Made by a program: the position numbers and the translations under genes
Notes under the pieces: model-generated
What the model was told of the DNA's origin: nothing
The model's input: the letters and a program-made list of their open reading frames with translations, nothing else
The model's database searches: none
Part shown: positions 6,476 to 7,267 of the stretch, in pieces
Position numbering within the stretch: position 1 is the stretch's first letter
How the letters are laid out: each line of letters opens with the position of its first letter
Source of the DNA: CAZSGN01 sp964606415
Lineage (GTDB): Bacteria > Bacteroidota > Bacteroidia > Bacteroidales > JBBRXJ01
Direction: 5' to 3'
DNA length: 7,267 nucleotides
NCBI GenBank assembly: GCA_964606415.1
Contig: CAZSGN010000142.1
Location: 1 to 7,267, forward strand

Positions 6476-6982
6476 TCAATTACTGATTTTTTTCATATCA
6501 AAAAAAACAGTGTCCCGTCCCATAAATTCCTGATCCAGCACGAGCAAAGTAAGATTTCTGTAGTCATCACTTACCTTCCGGATAATACCTAAGGGAGACA
6601 TTGCAACCTGATCTTCGGGTTGCCAGAAAATAATAGAATCCTCTCTTAATTCATACGCAAAAGATTTATCATAACTATAACGAGCATCAGTCACTGCATC
6701 AAAAACACCTGCATCAAGTTTAACCCGGCCTTTTCGGCCCCTTAGAAAATGAAATTCCATGCTCACCGTCTGCCCGGCCAATCCACTTAGGCTTCGAACC
6801 CGTTCAGCAGCAATACCCTCCTGCTGAGACATTTTCATAGCTAAGCCCTCTATTAAAGCCATCATATTTACCTCATATCTACCTTGTAAGCAATCACTAT
6901 CAATCTTTTTTGATCCGGCAAATTGACAACTAAATACTATTACCAGCGGAATAATCAATATTATTAATAATCGTTTTATCAT
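6476..6982 (-). CDS. Small predicted lipoprotein of unknown function
   Basis: The 168-residue product opens with a classic lipoprotein signal: MIKR, a hydrophobic core (LLIILIIPLVIVF, residues 5-17) and a lipobox VFSC with the lipidated cysteine at 19. The residues after it (QFAGSKK) lack the acidic export signal seen in many Bacteroidota surface lipoproteins, so a periplasm-facing location is more likely. The mature part starts with DCLQGRYEVNM (30-40) and a helix rich in M, A and E (41-68). Alternating hydrophobic and polar residues suggestive of beta strands follow (73-82, 87-95, 101-121, 143-161), with YSYDKSFAYELREDSIIFW (102-120) most characteristic. A lipocalin-like barrel would fit the spacing, but I do not recognise the family. 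The gene converges on feoAB, ending 36 bases from it, so it is not part of the iron operon. Codon use resembles its neighbours. The ATG at 6982-6980 is the only start that keeps the signal peptide. Confidence 0.8.
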   Translation of the reverse strand: MIKRLLIILIIPLVIVFSCQFAGSKKIDSDCLQGRYEVNMMALIEGLAMKMSQQEGIAAERVRSLSGLAGQTVSMEFHFLRGRKGRVKLDAGVFDAVTDARYSYDKSFAYELREDSIIFWQPEDQVAMSPLGIIRKVSDDYRNLTLLVLDQEFMGRDTVFFDMKKISN

Positions 6983-7005
6983 CTATTATTTTATTTTCGT
7001 ATTAG

Positions 7006-7016
7006 CACATCATGTG
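7006..7016. repeat. 11-bp perfect dyad upstream of the lipoprotein gene
   Basis: CACAT-C-ATGTG lies 24 bases upstream of the lipoprotein start codon, where a promoter or operator would be expected. No Bacteroidota -7 element is clear beside it. Confidence 0.35.
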
Positions 7017-7060
7017 AATCATATCACAAAAAAAATATAACATATGGCTGTACGTTTATT

Positions 7061-7074
7061 AAACTAAATAGTTT
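7061..7074. repeat. AAACTA-AA-TAGTTT dyad between divergent genes
   Basis: A perfect 6-bp inverted repeat with a two-base spacer sits midway between the divergent lipoprotein gene and the gene at the right edge. Its half AAATAGTT also occurs at 3641-3648 and 3857-3864, upstream of feoAB. It is AT-rich, so chance is a real possibility. Confidence 0.3.
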
Positions 7075-7142
7075 CATTTTTAAAACATGAATTATCAACA
7101 TTCTGATATTTATTTCAGAGACCGTATCATACTTGAATAATA

Positions 7143-7267
7143 TTGATAAACACTTTTAAAAAGCAGGAAAAACAGGTATTCAAACCAAGAGATTTTTTCT
7201 TTCTCATTATTATATTTGGTTCTACTCTTATTTTAATGGTTAAATATTTAAATGATATAAGACACTG
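7143..7267 (+). CDS. N-terminus of a probable single-pass membrane protein, cut by the window edge, likely TTG start
   Basis: After a stop at 7134-7136 this frame stays open to the window end. From a TTG at 7143 it reads MINTFKKQEKQVFKPRDF (TTG read as Met), then a hydrophobic segment (about residues 18-33, FFFLIIIFGSTLILMV), then KYLNDIRH. Basic residues, one membrane helix and a charged exit look like a genuine N-terminus, with the lysine-rich part in the cytoplasm. No ATG precedes the helix; the first in-frame ATG (7236) would remove it, so TTG, or an ATA at 7137 or 7140, is needed. A 17-codon ATG frame (7087-7140) ends two bases before the TTG and could couple translation, if it is real. 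The family cannot be told from 41 residues. Confidence 0.55.
   Translation, partial: MINTFKKQEKQVFKPRDFFFLIIIFGSTLILMVKYLNDIRH

Overview
The window looks like an ordinary chromosomal housekeeping stretch from an AT-rich member of the Bacteroidota, most likely Bacteroidales/Marinilabiliales-like. The reasons are a Bacteroidota-style extended NusB, a PUR-alpha-like DUF3276 protein, a FeoA-FeoB fusion, starts without a Shine-Dalgarno sequence, and candidate promoters of the Bacteroidota type (TTTG near -33, TAnnTTTG near -7). I see no rRNA, tRNA, CRISPR array, phage gene or intact insertion sequence.

Layout. Bases 1-497 (minus) carry a nearly complete DUF456 membrane protein that runs off the left edge. 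Bases 615-1559 (minus) carry nusB in the same direction, with a 10-bp inverted repeat between the two. Bases 1560-2224 hold no convincing gene, but contain a decayed copy of a dispersed intergenic repeat. A plus-strand DUF3276 gene follows (2225-2650, good promoter at 2159-2186). It converges on a minus-strand conserved gene of unknown function with a HEAT-like helical stretch and an acidic tail (2708-3496), and the two share a strong bidirectional terminator. Bases 3497-3904 are a second gene-poor spacer, with a second decayed repeat copy in opposite orientation and several small dyads. Next comes feoAB (3905-6439, plus), a ferrous iron transporter with FeoA fused to the front of FeoB; its best promoter has a dyad in the spacer. 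A small minus-strand lipoprotein gene (6476-6982) converges on feoAB. At the right edge an open frame (7143-7267, plus) looks like the start of a single-pass membrane protein, probably with a TTG start.

How the genes work together. The genes are mostly single units facing different ways, not one operon. NusB acts in transcription antitermination, DUF3276 is a predicted nucleic-acid binder, FeoAB imports Fe(II), and the other proteins are uncharacterised. I found no compelling evidence of a new multi-gene system. The most useful leads are the paired diverged repeats, the dyad in the feoAB promoter, the HEAT-like conserved protein, and the truncated membrane gene at the right edge.
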